A stretch of DNA of 64,000 bases from Chiridota heheva. Lineage: Eukaryota; Echinodermata; Holothuroidea; Apodida; Chiridotidae. Position 1 is the stretch's first letter; the number at the start of each line of letters is the position of its first letter. The notes below the pieces were generated by a model, which was not told where the DNA came from, did not search any database, and saw only the letters and a list, made by a program, of their open reading frames with translations. Below are positions 9,785 to 22,974 of this stretch, piece after piece. Position numbers and translations under genes: made by a program. Where the stretch lies: positions 276,501 to 340,500 of the forward strand of contig JAIGNY010000316.1 of the NCBI GenBank assembly GCA_020152595.1, given 5' to 3'.

Positions 9785-12700
9785 TAGGGAGGAATGCCAT
9801 GTGGGACATGGATGGGGGCCATGATGGACATATGATATAATATTTACCATCTTATATACACCAAGGGCTATATCAGGCATAATATTTGACTCCATCTTTT
9901 TTTCTTATTCAACAACTCATTTGCATATAAGTTATTATATGAACTGACACTTTAATACATAGTATGCTCAATCAGGGATTGTGATAGCTAGGATGGGACT
10001 TCTTATTGAGCTTATGGGACTTCATGTGAGACATAGGGTGGGATGACATGTGGGACATGGGGTGGGATACCATGTGGGACATGGGGTGTGATGCCATGTG
10101 GGAGATATTGTGGAATGCCATGTAGGATATGTGGTGGAATGCCATGCAGGACATGTCATGTGGGACATGGGATGTCATGTGGGACATGGAGTGGGATGCC
10201 ATGTGGGACATGGGGTGGGATGCCATGTGGGACATCAGGTGGGATGCCATGTGGGAGATATTGTGGAATGCCATGTAGAATATGTGGAGGAATGCCATGC
10301 AGAACATGTCATGTGGGACATGGGATGTCATGTGGGACATGGCGTCCCACCCCATTTCAAGAAGTCATTTGCATATAAGTTATTATATGAACTGACACTT
10401 TTATACATATTAGGCTCAATCAGTGACTGTGATAGCTAGGGTGAGACTTCTTATGGAGCCTATGGGATGTCATGTGGGACATGGGGTGGGATGCCATGTG
10501 GGACATGGGGTGGGATGCTATGTGGAACAGGGTAGAATGCCATGTGGGACATGGTGGGATGCCACGAGTAACACAGAGTGTGACATAGGTTGTGATGCCA
10601 TGTGTGACATAAGGTAGGATGCCATGTGTGACATAAGGTAGGATGCCATGTGTGACATAGGGTAGGAGGCTATGTGGGACATAGGGTGGGAGGCCATGGG
10701 AACATGGAATGTGATGCCACGTGGTACATAAAGTAGGATGTCATTGGGACATTGGGAGGGATACCATGTGGAACATATGGTGGATGCCATGTGGGACATC
10801 AGGTGGGAAGCCATGTGGGAGATATGGTGGAATGCCATGTGGGACATGGGATGGGATGTCGTGTGGGACATGGGGTAGGATGCCATGTGGGACATGGGGT
10901 GGGATGCCATGTGGGACATGGGGTGGGATGCCATGTGGGTCATAGGATGGGATGCCCTGTGAGACATATGATGGAATGCCATGTGGGACATGGGATGTCA
11001 TGTGGGACATGGGGTGGGATGCCATGTGGGAGATATGGTGGAATGCCATGTGGGACATGAGATGGGATGTTGTGTGGTACATGGGGTAGGATGCCATGTG
11101 GGACATGGAGTGGGATGCCATGTGGGACATGGGGTGGGATGCCATGTGGGACATGGAGTGGGATGCCATGTGGGACATGGGGTGGGATACTATGTGGGAC
11201 ATGGAGTGGAATGCCATGTGGGACATGGAGTGGAATGCCATGTGGGACATGGAGTGGGATGCCATGGGGGACATGGGGTGGGATGTCGTGTGGGACATGG
11301 GGTAGGATGCCATGGGACATGGGGTGGGATGCCATGTGGGACATGGGGTGGGATGCCATGTGGGTCATAGGATGGGATGCCCTGGAGACATATGATGGAA
11401 TGCCATGTGGGACATGGGATGTCATGTGGGACATGGGGTGGGATGCCATGTGGGAGATATGGTGGAATGCCATGTGGGACATGAGATGGGATGTTGTGTG
11501 GTACATGGGGTAGGATGCCATGTGGGACATGGAGTGGGATGCCATGTGGGACATGGGGTGGGATGCCATGTGGGACATGGAGTGGGATGCCATGTGGGAC
11601 ATGGGGTGGGATACTATGTGGGACATGGAGTGGAATGGGTCACAGGATGGGATGCCCTGTGGGACATATGATGGAATGCCATGTGGGACATGGGATGTCA
11701 TGTGGGACATGGGGTGGGATGCCCTATGGGAGATATGGTAGAATGCATGTGGACATGGGATGGGATGTCGTGTGGGACATGGGGTAGGATGCCATGTGGG
11801 ACATGGTGGGATGCCACGAGTAACACAAGAGTGTGACATAGGTTGGAATGCCATGTGTGACATAGGGTAGGATGCCATGTGTGACATAGGGTAGGAGGCT
11901 ATGTGAAACATACTGTAGGGAAGGAGGCCATGGGGACATGGGATGTGATGCCATGTGGGATATAAAGTAGGATGTGATTGGGACATTGGGAGGGATACCA
12001 TGTGGAACATAAGGTGGGATGTCATGTGGGACATCAGGTGCGAAGCCACTGATGTGGGACACAGGAAGGGATGCCATGTGGGACATAGGGAGGGATGCCA
12101 TGTGGGACATAGGGAGGAATGTCATGTGGTACATATGGTAGATTAATGCGGGACATACATGTAGGATGGGATGCCATGTGGGTCATAGGATGGGATGCCA
12201 TGTGGGTCATAGGATGGGATGCCATGTGGGACATATGGTGGAATGCCATGTGGGACATATGGTGGAATGCCATGTGAGACATGGTAGAATTCCATATGAG
12301 ACATACTGTATGGTGGAATGCCATGTGGGAGATATGGTGGAATGCCATGTTGCACAAGGCATGGTATGGGATGTCATGTGGAACATGAGGTGGGATGTCA
12401 TTTGGCACATGGGATGTGATCCATGTGGGACATAGGGTGGAATGCTATGTGGGTCATAGGGTGGGATGCCCTGTGGGACATATGATGGAATGCCACGTGG
12501 GACAAGGAATGGGATGGGATATCATGTGGGACATGGGATGGGATGCCATGTGGGACATGGGGTGGGATGCCCTATGGGAGATATGGTAGAATGCATGTGG
12601 ACATGGGATGGGATGTCGTGTGGGACATGGGGTAGGATGCCATGTGGGACATGGTGGGATGCCACGAGTAACACAAGAGTGTGACATAGGTTGGAATGCC

Positions 12701-13405
12701 ATGTGTGACATAGGGTAGGATGCCATGTGTGACATAGGGTAGGAGGCTATGTGAAACATACTGTAGGGAAGGAGGCCATGGGGACATGGGATGTGATGCC
12801 ATGTGGGATATAAAGTAGGATGTGATTGGGACATTGGGAGGGATACCATGTGGAACATAAGGTGGGATGTCATGTGGGACATCAGGTGCGAAGCCACTGA
12901 TGTGGGACACAGGAAGGGATGCCATGTGGGACATAGGGAGGGATGCCATGTGGGACATAGGGAGGAATGTCATGTGGTACATATGGTAGATTAATGCGGG
13001 ACATACATGTAGGATGGGATGCCATGTGGGTCATAGGATGGGATGCCATGTGGGACATATGGTGGAATGCCATGTGGGACATATGGTGGAATGCCATGTG
13101 AGACATGGTAGAATTCCATATGAGACATACTGTATGGTGGAATGCCATGTGGGAGATATGGTGGAATGCCATGTTGCACAAGGCATGGTATGGGATGTCA
13201 TGTGGAACATGAGGTGGGATGTCATTTGGCACATGGGATGTGATCCATGTGGGACATAGGGTGGAATGCTATGTGGGTCATAGGGTGGGATGCCCTGTGG
13301 GACATATGATGGAATGCCACGTGGGACAAGGAATGGGATGGGATATCATGTGGGACATGGGATGGGATGCCATGTGGGACATGGGATGCCATGTGGGATT
13401 TAGTG
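9785..13405. repeat. 24-bp minisatellite with higher-order structure
   Basis: The unit is close to GGGATGCCATGTGGGACATG plus GGGT, with dense arrays from about 10027 to 13405 and a few units near 9790-9820. Because 24 is a multiple of 3, several frames on both strands stay open; none is a gene. Blocks are duplicated at 424 bp (10981 versus 11405) and 848 bp (11724 versus 12572). The second 848-bp copy has lost one unit near 13040. A spacer of about 110 bp (TGCATATAAGTTATTATATG...) precedes the array at about 9915 and interrupts it at about 10366. Confidence 0.95.
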
Positions 13406-13699
13406 TGAGATGCCATTTTTATAATTGGCGGGGTCATATGATATGGGTGCCAACTTGCATGGGCATGCGAACAACCATAAAACAAAAGGAAGGGGGGAAT
13501 GTCATCAAAATGGATTAAATGTGTGCTATTTACAGCATTTCTGATTTTCCAGACATCAATATCGGATTTAATTGCATGCAGAAAATACTGCCACCATATA
13601 TAATGCAGTCTATAATTACAAGGGGTGATCAAATCCAATTTGCATAGAAAAAAGGTGTTTCTTGTACTGATGCCATACTAACTCTTGTCTATGGTATAG

Positions 13700-14885
13700 T
13701 TTCAGGGCTAAATAAGAGAGATACTATCGTTTCCAAAGTCTTGTTTCTTGATTTTTTAAGTGCCTTTAACACAGTTTTGCCAAATTGTCCAATCAGTGAC
13801 TTAACCAATTTCATTGAAGAAAAGTGGCTTATCCACTGGCTGGCGGACTTCCTACAAGGATGATCTAGACAAGTAAAACTACAAAAAAGGTACTCTGATA
13901 AATCAGAAATCAAAATTGGTGTACCACAAGAAGGTTCACTTTTAGCATTATTATTTACTATATATATATTCTGATAAAATTCATTCAGACTCAAATTGTG
14001 CCGTTGTCAAATATGCTGATGATACCATTCTTCCTTGCAATATCTCTAAGCAGACCCATTGCAAAAATCAAAGTGACTATACATTTTGTCAATAGAGTTG
14101 TGGATACGTGCGGAGAGAAAAATCTGCTGCTTAACCCAAGAAAATCAAAGGAAATGGTTTTTGAAAATATAAACATAAAACAAAGGGTTGATTGAAACAA
14201 AGAATGAGAAAACGGTTATTTGTGGTGATCGAGTCGAACGTACGTCCTGTAAAACCTATCTGGGAGTCTGCATCGATGATAAGTTATCATTTTCTAGCCA
14301 TATTTCGAAGATGTTGTCCAAAGTGTATTATATTGTCTCTACATTAAAGTATATTGTTTCTTTTTTTCCTCCTGAAACTAGGATTAAGATATTCTCAGCC
14401 TCCATCTTGCCTCATATCATTTATTCTGTCCCAGTTTGGTATTAATTTTTTTAAGTAAAAGATAAAAACCGTGATTTACTTATACATAAAGTCAACAATG
14501 CAGCAAAGAAAGAATTTGGCAGACTTGCCCAAAGCATAGATTCAGCATAAGACTGCCCATTGAATTAAAAAATAACATCCATGTGCAATAAAACAAATTA
14601 TAATCTAAGAAACCCAGCCACCATCCCAAGTTTTAGAACGACAGTTTTGAAAAATTCATTTGTATATAAAGCTGCAATTTTGATTCATTTTGGTATTTTA
14701 GAGCCCTTATTATAACCCTTTTTAATTTCTCATTTTTTATTTATTTTCATATCTTTCATCGTTTTATTGTCTCATTTTCTACATTCTTTCCTTTCGTTTA
14801 TTGTTCTGTATTGTATATTCTTGCATTGTATTTTCCTATTTATAAATTGTACATAATTTATACTGGAAATAAATAAAATAAAAAA
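13700..14885 (+). pseudogene. LINE reverse transcriptase relic
   Basis: The + strand pieces read LFLDFLSAFNTVLPN (about 13738-13785), GVPQEGSLLALLFTIYI (about 13918-13968), VVKYADDTILPCN (about 14003-14041), NLLLNPRKSKEMVF and YLGVCIDDKLSFSSHISKML (about 14255-14315). These are RT motifs in the right order, including the YADD catalytic box. At least one stop and several frame changes separate them, so it is dead. The 3' end is AT-rich, with AAATAAATAAAATAAAAAAT near 14868-14887. The order and spacing fit Jockey/CR1-like non-LTR elements; the clade is not certain. No endonuclease domain is visible upstream, where the minisatellite lies. Confidence 0.85.
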
Positions 14886-14889
14886 TATT

Positions 14890-15695
14890 AAAATGCAAAT
14901 TTTCATACATGTTTTTGTTTGACCCCTGCTGATAATTCTGTTACATACTAAGTAATGTCACTTCTGCAGCGGTTATTGATTGGCTCGTCAGCCATGTGTG
15001 CAAATATTTAAACCAATCAAAAGCGTTCAATCATATTGTATATTTCTGTGCACGTTAGCAAAATAACTGGCTTTTATTTCTTTGCCACTATTTAAAGAAA
15101 AAATATTTATCATTTTTTTTTTTTTGGAGGGATGTAAATGCTGATTGCAACAAAAAGATTTGGGATCTTAGTCATACCCCTCCATTAATGAGCATCAAAG
15201 TGGAAAAGACACTCAGAAACGAAAATTTGGGAGAGTAATTTTAATAGTTGGATGAAAGTTCTAGAAAGTTTAATATTTTGAGCTACTTTCCCTTTCATTT
15301 TTCCAAACATCCTGCAAGTCTGATCAACCTTGGCCCTTTAACTTTGTCTTTTGCATCATACCTTATCCCTCATAGCCGTGGCCCTTTAACTTTGTCTCCT
15401 ACATCACACCTTATCCCTCATACCTTATCCCCAATTGTGTTTAGTGGACGGGTTTGTTAGTGCCTATCATCTGTCGGAGAAGGGCGTTAAATTACTACTT
15501 CTCACTGAAGTGAAAAAAAGAAACCTTAAGAATGGTTAGCATTGAATAGGTGGGGGAGGGAGGGGAGGGGTTAAGATGTTAATGTAGTGTAGAGGACATT
15601 GGCATGTGAAGGAATTTCTGTACGTCCTAAGAATTAAAAAATACAAAATAAAGATAATAGAATACGGAACAAAGAAAAAGGGCCACTATTTATGA
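14890..15695. other. No gene seen
   Basis: AT-rich sequence. GGCCCTTTAACTTTGTCT occurs twice (about 15330 and 15380), each followed by a CATCATACCTTATCCCTCAT-like block, giving a small 50-bp duplication. Confidence 0.55.
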
Positions 15696-15704
15696 TGTAT
15701 GGAT

Positions 15705-17828
15705 GTTTAATAGTAAAGAATAGAATAGTAAAGAACAGAATAGTAAAGAATAGAATAGTAAAGAATAGAAGGGTATAGAATAGAGTAGTAAAGAATAGAA
15801 TAGTAAAGAATAGAATAGTAAAGAATAGAATAATAAAGAACAGAATAGTAAAAGAATAGAATAATAAAGAACAGAATAGTAAAGAATAGAATAGTAAAGA
15901 AACAGAATAGTAAAGAAAAGAATAGTAAAAGAATAGAAGGGTATAGAATAGAGTAGTAAAGAATAGAATAGTGAAGAACAGAATAGTAAAGAATAGAATA
16001 GTAAAGAATAGAATAATAAAGAACAGAATAGTAAAGAATAGAATAGTAAAGAACAGAATAGTAAAGAATAGAATAGTAAAGAATAGAGTAGTAAAGAATA
16101 GAATAGTAAAGAAACAGAATAGTAAAGAATAGAATAGTAAAGAAACAGAATAGTAAAGAATAGAGTAGTAAAGAATAGAATAATAAAGAATAGAATAATA
16201 AAGAACAGAATAGTAAAGAAGTAAAGAATAGAATAGTAAAGAACAGAATAGTAAAGAATAGAGTAGTAAAGAATAGAATAATAAAGAATAGAATAATAAA
16301 GAACAGAATAGTAAAGAATAGAATAGTAAAGAACAGAATAGTAAAGAATAGAGTAGTAAAGAATAGAATAGTAAAGAACAGAATAGTAAAGAATAGAATA
16401 GTAAAGAACAGAATAGTATAGAATAGTAAAGAACAGAATAATAAAGAATAGAATAGTAAAGAATAGAAGAGTAAAGAATAGAATAGTAAAGAACAGAATA
16501 GTAAAGAATAGAATAGTAAAGAATAGAAGGGTATACAATAGAGTAGTAAAGAATAGAATAGCAAAGAATAGAATAGTAAAGAATAGAATAATAAAGAACA
16601 GAATAGTAAAGAATAGAATAATAAAGAACAGAATAATAAAGAATAGAATAGTAAAGAACAGAATAGTAAAGAATAGAAGGGTATAGAATAGAGTAGTAAA
16701 GAATAGAATAGTAAAGAACAGAATAGTAAAGAATAGAATAGTAAAGAATAGAATAGTAAAGAATACTATAGCAAAAGAATAGAATAGTAAAGAATAGAAT
16801 TGTAAAGAATAGAATAGTAAAGAATAGAATAGTAAAGAAAGAATAGAATAGAATAGTAAAGAATACTATAGCAAAAGAATAGAATAGTAAAGAATAGAAT
16901 TGTAAAAGAATAGAATAGTAAAGAATAGAATAGTAAAGAATAGAATAGTAAAGAACAGAATAGTAAAGAATAGAATAGTAAAGAATAGAATAGTAAAGAA
17001 TAGAGTAGTAAAGAATAGAATAGTAAAGAACAGAATAGTAAAGAATAGAATAGTAAAGAATAGAATAGTAAAGAATACTATAGCAAAGAATAGAATAGTA
17101 AAGAATAGAATTGTAAAGAATAGAATAGTAAAGAATAGAATTGTAAAGAATAGAATAGTAAAGAATAGAATTGTAAAGAATAGATTAGTAAAGAATAGAA
17201 TAGTAAAGAATACTATAGCATAGAATAGAGTAGTAAAGAATAGAATAGTAAAGAACAGAATAGTAAAGAATAGATTAGTAAAGAATATAATAGTAAAGAA
17301 TACTATAGCAAAGAATAGAATAGTAAAGAATAGAATTGTAAAGAATAGAATAGTAAATAATAGAATAGTAAAGAATAGAGTAGTAAAGAATAGAATATAG
17401 AATAGTAAAGAACAGAATAGTAAAGAACAGAATAGTAAAGAACAGAATAGTAAAGAATAGAGTAGTAAAGAATAGAATAATAAAGAATAGAATAATAAAG
17501 AACAGAATAGTAAAGAATAGAATAGTAAAGAACAGAATAGTAAAGAATAGAGTAGTAAAGAATAGAATAATAAAGAATAGAATAATAAAGAACAGAATAG
17601 TAAAGAATAGAATAGTAAAGAACAGAATAGTAAAGAATAGAGTAGTAAAGAATAGAATAGTAAAGAACAGAATAGTAAAGAATAGAATAGTAAAGAATAG
17701 AAAGAATAGAATAATAAAAGAATAGAAAGAATAGAAGAGTAAAGAATAGAATAGTAAAGAATAGAATAGTAAAGAATAGAATAGTGAAGAATAGAATAGT
17801 AAAGAATAGAATAGTAAAGAATAGAATG
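15705..17828. repeat. 15-bp satellite, GAATAGTAAAGAATA
   Basis: About 2.1 kb of near-perfect 15-bp units, with variants ending in ACA, AAGG and TTG and a CTATAGCAAAAG subtype that recurs in blocks (about 16765, 16865, 17090, 17210, 17305). The long minus-strand Phe/Leu/Tyr/Ser frames are artefacts of the period. Confidence 0.97.
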
Positions 17829-17829
17829 G

Positions 17830-20800
17830 TATGTTCACAAATGCAGTACAAATTTTTACAAAGTGTTCCAACAAGTTTTGTCCAAGTACGTTCTCCAAAC
17901 TCATTGCTGCATTTTTCGTCAATTGTTTAATCACCTTTATCAATGAGATTTTTCAAAATTATCAGCATTAATTTCTCTCATTGTAGTAGTTGATATGCAA
18001 TTCAAAGAGGAAGGGAAGAGGGGGGGGGGGGGGCAGAGGTCTGGAAATAAAAAGTTGTAATATTGCAAGACAGAAGTAGAGCTTTCTGTGAAATTATAGC
18101 TATTCCCTTTCATGAACAAAATGCAATGAATACCTCTTCTTTCTTCTGACATCTGTAGGTAGCTCAAATGTTGTTTAAGGAAAAATGTTAATGCAGTGGT
18201 GACTTCTTAGTACAGGGGCAAAAAACCCAAAACTTTCCCCAGTAGAAGAGGAAAAATTGCCAAAATTGCCTGGGTAAATTAGGTTTGCATTAAAAGTTGC
18301 TGCTTATTGGTAAATTTCCTTCACATTTTCAGGAAATTTCCTTTACATTTTTGGGAGATCTCTTTCAATTTTCAGGAAATCTTCAATTTTCAGGAAATCA
18401 TCACCTTTTGGGAAATCTTTGATTTTCAGGAAGTTTTCTTCATTTTGGGAATTTTCCTTTGAATTTTCTAGGAAATATTGACAAAATTTGACCAAATGCC
18501 CTTCAATTTTACTGACATTTCCAAAAATTTCACCAAAAAATCTGTCAATTTTACCAAAATTTCCTTCCATTTTTTCATTTATGTTATTTTATAATTTCCC
18601 TATTTCATTACAATAGAATTGAAGAAAAATTGGTATAATACAGAAACCGGTGAAATTCTCTTGGGGGCGGGGAGGGAGGGGGAGAGTTTGGGTCCTCTTT
18701 AAGCATATGTTGTCTAGTATACAAGCTGCTTTCAAGGTCTATTGACAAATTTGATTTCTGTTTACCTGCCACCTGAAAATAGCTGCAAATTCTCTGTAAA
18801 TCAGTTTTGAAAGTTTGAAAATAAAGTAACATTTTTGTTTTCAAGTCAGGTTGTTCTCACTTTTAAGACTTTCAAGAATATGTGATTCTTTTGAAGGACT
18901 ACAGCTGGTTATACAAGATCTTATCTAATCTTCATGTAATTAGTATGTACCTGGAATAGATTGCTTTCATTTTCACTATGATCAAAATTTCAGATTTTAA
19001 CTTTTCTTTTCAGAATCCTATGAAGATCTTTACTTGGGTTGTGAATCTATTCAAACATGAAACAGTTTGCATATCTAAAAATAAATCACAAATCTTAAAA
19101 CTCTATTTAGCCACATTACAGTTTTATAGATTCCGAACTTATAATTCCAAGTTAACAGGCAAAAAATGTGCACAATATGTGTCTAAATACCTTCAGCAAA
19201 TTTTTGTTGAAGATTTTGAAAATTCTAACCTATATATATATCACAGGACTTGATGCCTGGGATAGATTTGATAATGTTCACTGAAGTGGGAAAAAAGTGG
19301 GTTGGGCCAAATATCAAATGCAGCTAAAAGTGTGCTACTTTCTAGAACCGGCAGGACAAACGTAGAATAGGGATTTAATGAGCAGAATTGATTTTTTTAA
19401 TTGTCAACAATATTAACTAGCTTTTTCATGCAAACGAATACAAAGTACAACACTTTTTCTTAATGACTTTTTTCTTTACTTTTAAACTTTTGAGGCCCCT
19501 TGAGCTAATTTCTTTGAAATATAGAGGGAAAAAACAAATAATTTGTTTAAAGTAGCTAGTGGCCAAAGAGTGTGGGCGTATTTTTCTTGAGTCTCAATAA
19601 TATTCTAACACACTTTTCATGCACGTAATGATACTGAAAACATTAGACACGAATGCTCAAACTAATCATAATTATTTTGTGGAGACAAGAGTATCAAAAA
19701 ATAGACCTGTGTATTTCAACATTTCCTTACCTAAGCAGAAAAAAGCCCTCATTTTTCGTAGTGCTATCTTGACATATCAATTATCACAATATCTGTTTTC
19801 CCATGGCATGAAATATGCCTCGCGTGACATATCGCGATACCAAAAACTAATACTCAATTAAGAAATTTTTGCGCAACTAGGCTAGGCTACTTTATACGTT
19901 ATAATTCTAACATTATGGTACTAAATCTAAAAGTCAAGTTTAGGCCATTCAAAAAGTGCTTTATAATCGTGAAACATAAAAAAAACTAATTAAAAATTGT
20001 ACTCTGTCATGACACACTGGCACGCACCGATGTAAGTTAGCAAAAAGAATGAATAATTGGTCCAGAATGTGCCACTCGGGCTCTCACTTCGATGATTCAT
20101 GGTCACGTAGGTTAAATTACCAAACACATGCGTAATAGTCTGCTAGGTCTGCAAATAAAAAAATTCTTGTGTTCATCATATCATGGAGTAAATTGTAACT
20201 CCATGATTATATAACATTTGTGATATTAACAATTTGTGTCGTGAGTCAGTTTTCTTATAGAAACTATTGTGATATATCGTATATCGCGATATTTTTCTCC
20301 GCAATAATTGATACGTAATAGAGCCATGTTGTGACAGCACTAATTTTTCGACCGAGAGCTGCTTTAAATTGCTTGTCAGAATCATTGTTTTACACTCTGT
20401 GCTGTTATCAATATGAATACAAAATGGGACAAAAGAATGTTTCATTCTTTAAAACTTTGAACACGATTTAAAAACAAAGAAGGATTATTTTTCAATAATC
20501 TTTAATAATGTAAAATAAAAAGCAAACTATAAGGTACTGTCATGATATTACAAACAACATACTCTGGTTCATTAATGAGAAAATAATCTTCACCGTGGAA
20601 TACAACAACACAGTGCCAGGATTTGAGAAAAACAAAATCTATTACAACATTCAAGTCCAGCATGTGAGACAGGTCTGATGCTAGTGGGGGCAGTAGGGGG
20701 GAGGGGGGGGGAATGCCCCCTAGAATACTGCAGAAGTTCTTTCATTTTATTGACGGTAGGCCCTAAAACTGGATCTAGACCCTTCTAACACCCTTGTCAA

Positions 20801-21305
20801 TGAGTATCTTGGATTGCCCTTTCTTTTTGACCTTGAGACATTGAGGAATTACAGTATCCCGGAACCAAAAATGTGTTTTTGCAGATAAAGATATTTAAAA
20901 GAATGAACTCTGAAAGGTAATATGTTATTTATTGTATATTTTTTGTCTTCACTTTTAGATTGTACCTGCTGATGAGAAGTGACCGGTGATTACTTTTCTG
21001 CTTTTGGCCAAATGAAGAAATTTTGGATGAACAACTTGGGGCGTGCAATTGCATCATGGGAATGCTGGTGGAGACAAATAAATTATGTTTCTCGGCGTCA
21101 AAATCTGTGAGTCTCCGTTGGTGCTAAGTATTATGCAGCGGGATGCATCGTAAGGAAAATATTGCAAACAGCTTTGCGGGTGTTTTTGAATATCAGTTTA
21201 TTGCAAGATTTTTTATGGTTGTGGTTAATTAGTTCAAAGATATCAATGTATTTAGTTTGGTGACTTGAAGTTTTGTGTATGTCTAAGAACAAAAGGGGAA
21301 TGCCT
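17830..21305. other. Long stretch without a recognised gene
   Basis: It contains a G tract (about 18018-18033), a degenerate TTTTCAGGAAATTTCC-like array (about 18300-18570), another G-rich run (about 20690-20712), and otherwise AT-rich sequence. The open frames of 80-90 codons lack splice context and resemble nothing. ATATCGCGATA-like short palindromes lie at about 19830 and 20280. Confidence 0.5.
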
Positions 21306-21309
21306 GTTA

Positions 21310-21850
21310 GTAACACACACCATCAAACCCAAAGTTGGGACCAACACCCCTCTGCATAGTCACAACCGCAGGGAAGATATCGCTGTTACCCACATTCGCA
21401 TCGGCCACTCCTCTCTTACTCATTCCCATCTTTTATCTGGCTCCCCTGCCCCTCTCTGCTCCACTTGCAACATCGATCTCTCCATCAAGCATATTTTCTT
21501 AATCTGTCCTCTCTACCAGAACTCCAGATCTCTTCTCTCCTCACTCTCCTCAAACTCAGACCTATTTGAAAACAATTCTTCCTCAAACATCATCAACTTC
21601 CTCCGCAACAACAACCTCTTCCACCACATATAATCTTTTCTCCTTCTACACCTAGCTTTGCACACCCTTTCTTTTCACCTAATTTTTTCTCCCACATTCA
21701 GCTTTTCCCCTTTATCTCTCTTACAAACCTTCCACCTCCTCACTATCCTTAGTCTTACACCATTATTTATTAACACCCTCTTGGCACATTTGACTCTGAC
21801 TGTTGCGGTGCTGTTATACATTAACAAACCAAACCAACCTGTTTAGTAAC
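21310..21850 (+). pseudogene. RNase H-type LINE, 3' fragment, copy 2
   Basis: TIKPKVGTNTPLHSHNRRED, GHSSLTHSHLLSGSPAPLCS and TCNIDLSIKHIFLICPLYQN match the copy at 59705-61145 almost word for word. The conserved tail AACACCCTCTTGGCACATTT begins at 21772. Only the end of ORF2 and the 3'UTR remain. Confidence 0.78.
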
Positions 21851-22454
21851 GCACACCATTGTTTCCTGAATTATTTGTGTTTTTTGGGTTCGAAAGTAGG
21901 AGGTGATTTTTGTGTGAGTACAATAATACCTTTGTTTTTATTTTTTTCTAGACCAGGTGTTAGATATGAAATGTAATATATAATCACTGTTATACAGAAT
22001 GAGAGCAGTCTCTTCTATGGTCACTCTGCGGGCTAATAACTAAACTGACCACCTGACCATAAGAGGTTGCTATCATATTTAGTACCTACTCTGCATAGCA
22101 GCTGCATGGACAATGTGTCTAACTCCCAAGGTATATAAAGAATTATTTCTTTATATTTCAAAGAAAAAAATTATTTAATATCCTTGTTGGCATTGGCATC
22201 TGTAGATATGGGCAAAAAACTTTGTGTTGTAGATTATTAACTAATTGAGATATTAAGAATGTCTTACATGGTGTGGCATTTCAGACTTTAGAGGACAAAT
22301 GCAATTAAAGTAAGGTGGCATATAACAAAGGCATATTTCTAAGAAGGCCTGCATTCCAAAATTGTATATTTTGTTAGAGGTTGTTGTCTAGAATATGTGG
22401 GTGAGGGTTAGGGATAGATTTTCCTACTGATTATTCAAATTTAATTTAAAATTA

Positions 22455-22970
22455 TGGGTATGCACGGCACATGCGACAATGCATGTCACATGCGACAATG
22501 CATGTGACAATGCATGTCACATGGGGCAATGCATCTTGACAATGCGCGCGTAATCGGCGGACAATGCATCGTCGCGATGCGGCAATGCACGCGTCGATGC
22601 GGCAATGCACCTCGTGATACGGCAATGCACTCGCGATGCGGTAATGCACGTCGATGCGGCAATGCGTCGCCGTGATGCGGTAATGCACGCGTCGATCGCG
22701 GCAATGCATCGCCGATGCGGCAATGCACGCCGATCGCGGCAATGCATCGCCGATCGCGGCAATGCACGTCGCATGCGGCAATGCACGTCGCATGCGGCAA
22801 TGCACGTCGCATGCGGCAATGCACGTCGCATGCGGCAATGCACGTCGCATGCGGCAATGCACGTCGCATGCGGCAATGCACGTCGCATGCGGCAATGTAT
22901 ACCACATGCGGCAATGCACGTCGCATGCGGCAATGCACGTCGCATGCGGCAATGTATACCACATGCGTTA
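22455..22970. repeat. GC-rich 19-bp array with preserved CpG
   Basis: The unit is GGCAATGCACGTCGCATGC. The right half (about 22755-22965) is nearly perfect; the left half is a set of diverged variants (CGATCG, CGTGAT, GTCGAT). Each unit holds GCATGC and CpG sites in an otherwise AT-rich region. Open frames on both strands are period artefacts. Confidence 0.95.
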
Positions 22971-22974
22971 TGCT

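Noticed and set aside
9972-13518. Many long open frames on both strands (up to 369 codons, His/Met/Pro/Ser- or Trp/Met/Gly-rich)
   Set aside because: They are the readings of a 24-bp repeat, whose length is a multiple of 3; no unique protein sequence, splice logic or start context.
15690-17943. Minus-strand frames of 180-285 codons resembling a hydrophobic membrane protein
   Set aside because: Pure translation of the 15-bp satellite (five-residue cycle FFTIL or YYSIL).
20959-20982. Seven-codon terminal exon (IVPADEK then stop) after a CTTCACTTTTAG acceptor, followed by AATAAA near 21078
   Set aside because: Phase would fit the exon at 1388-1582, but such short matches are common and the intron would be 19 kb; not supportable alone.
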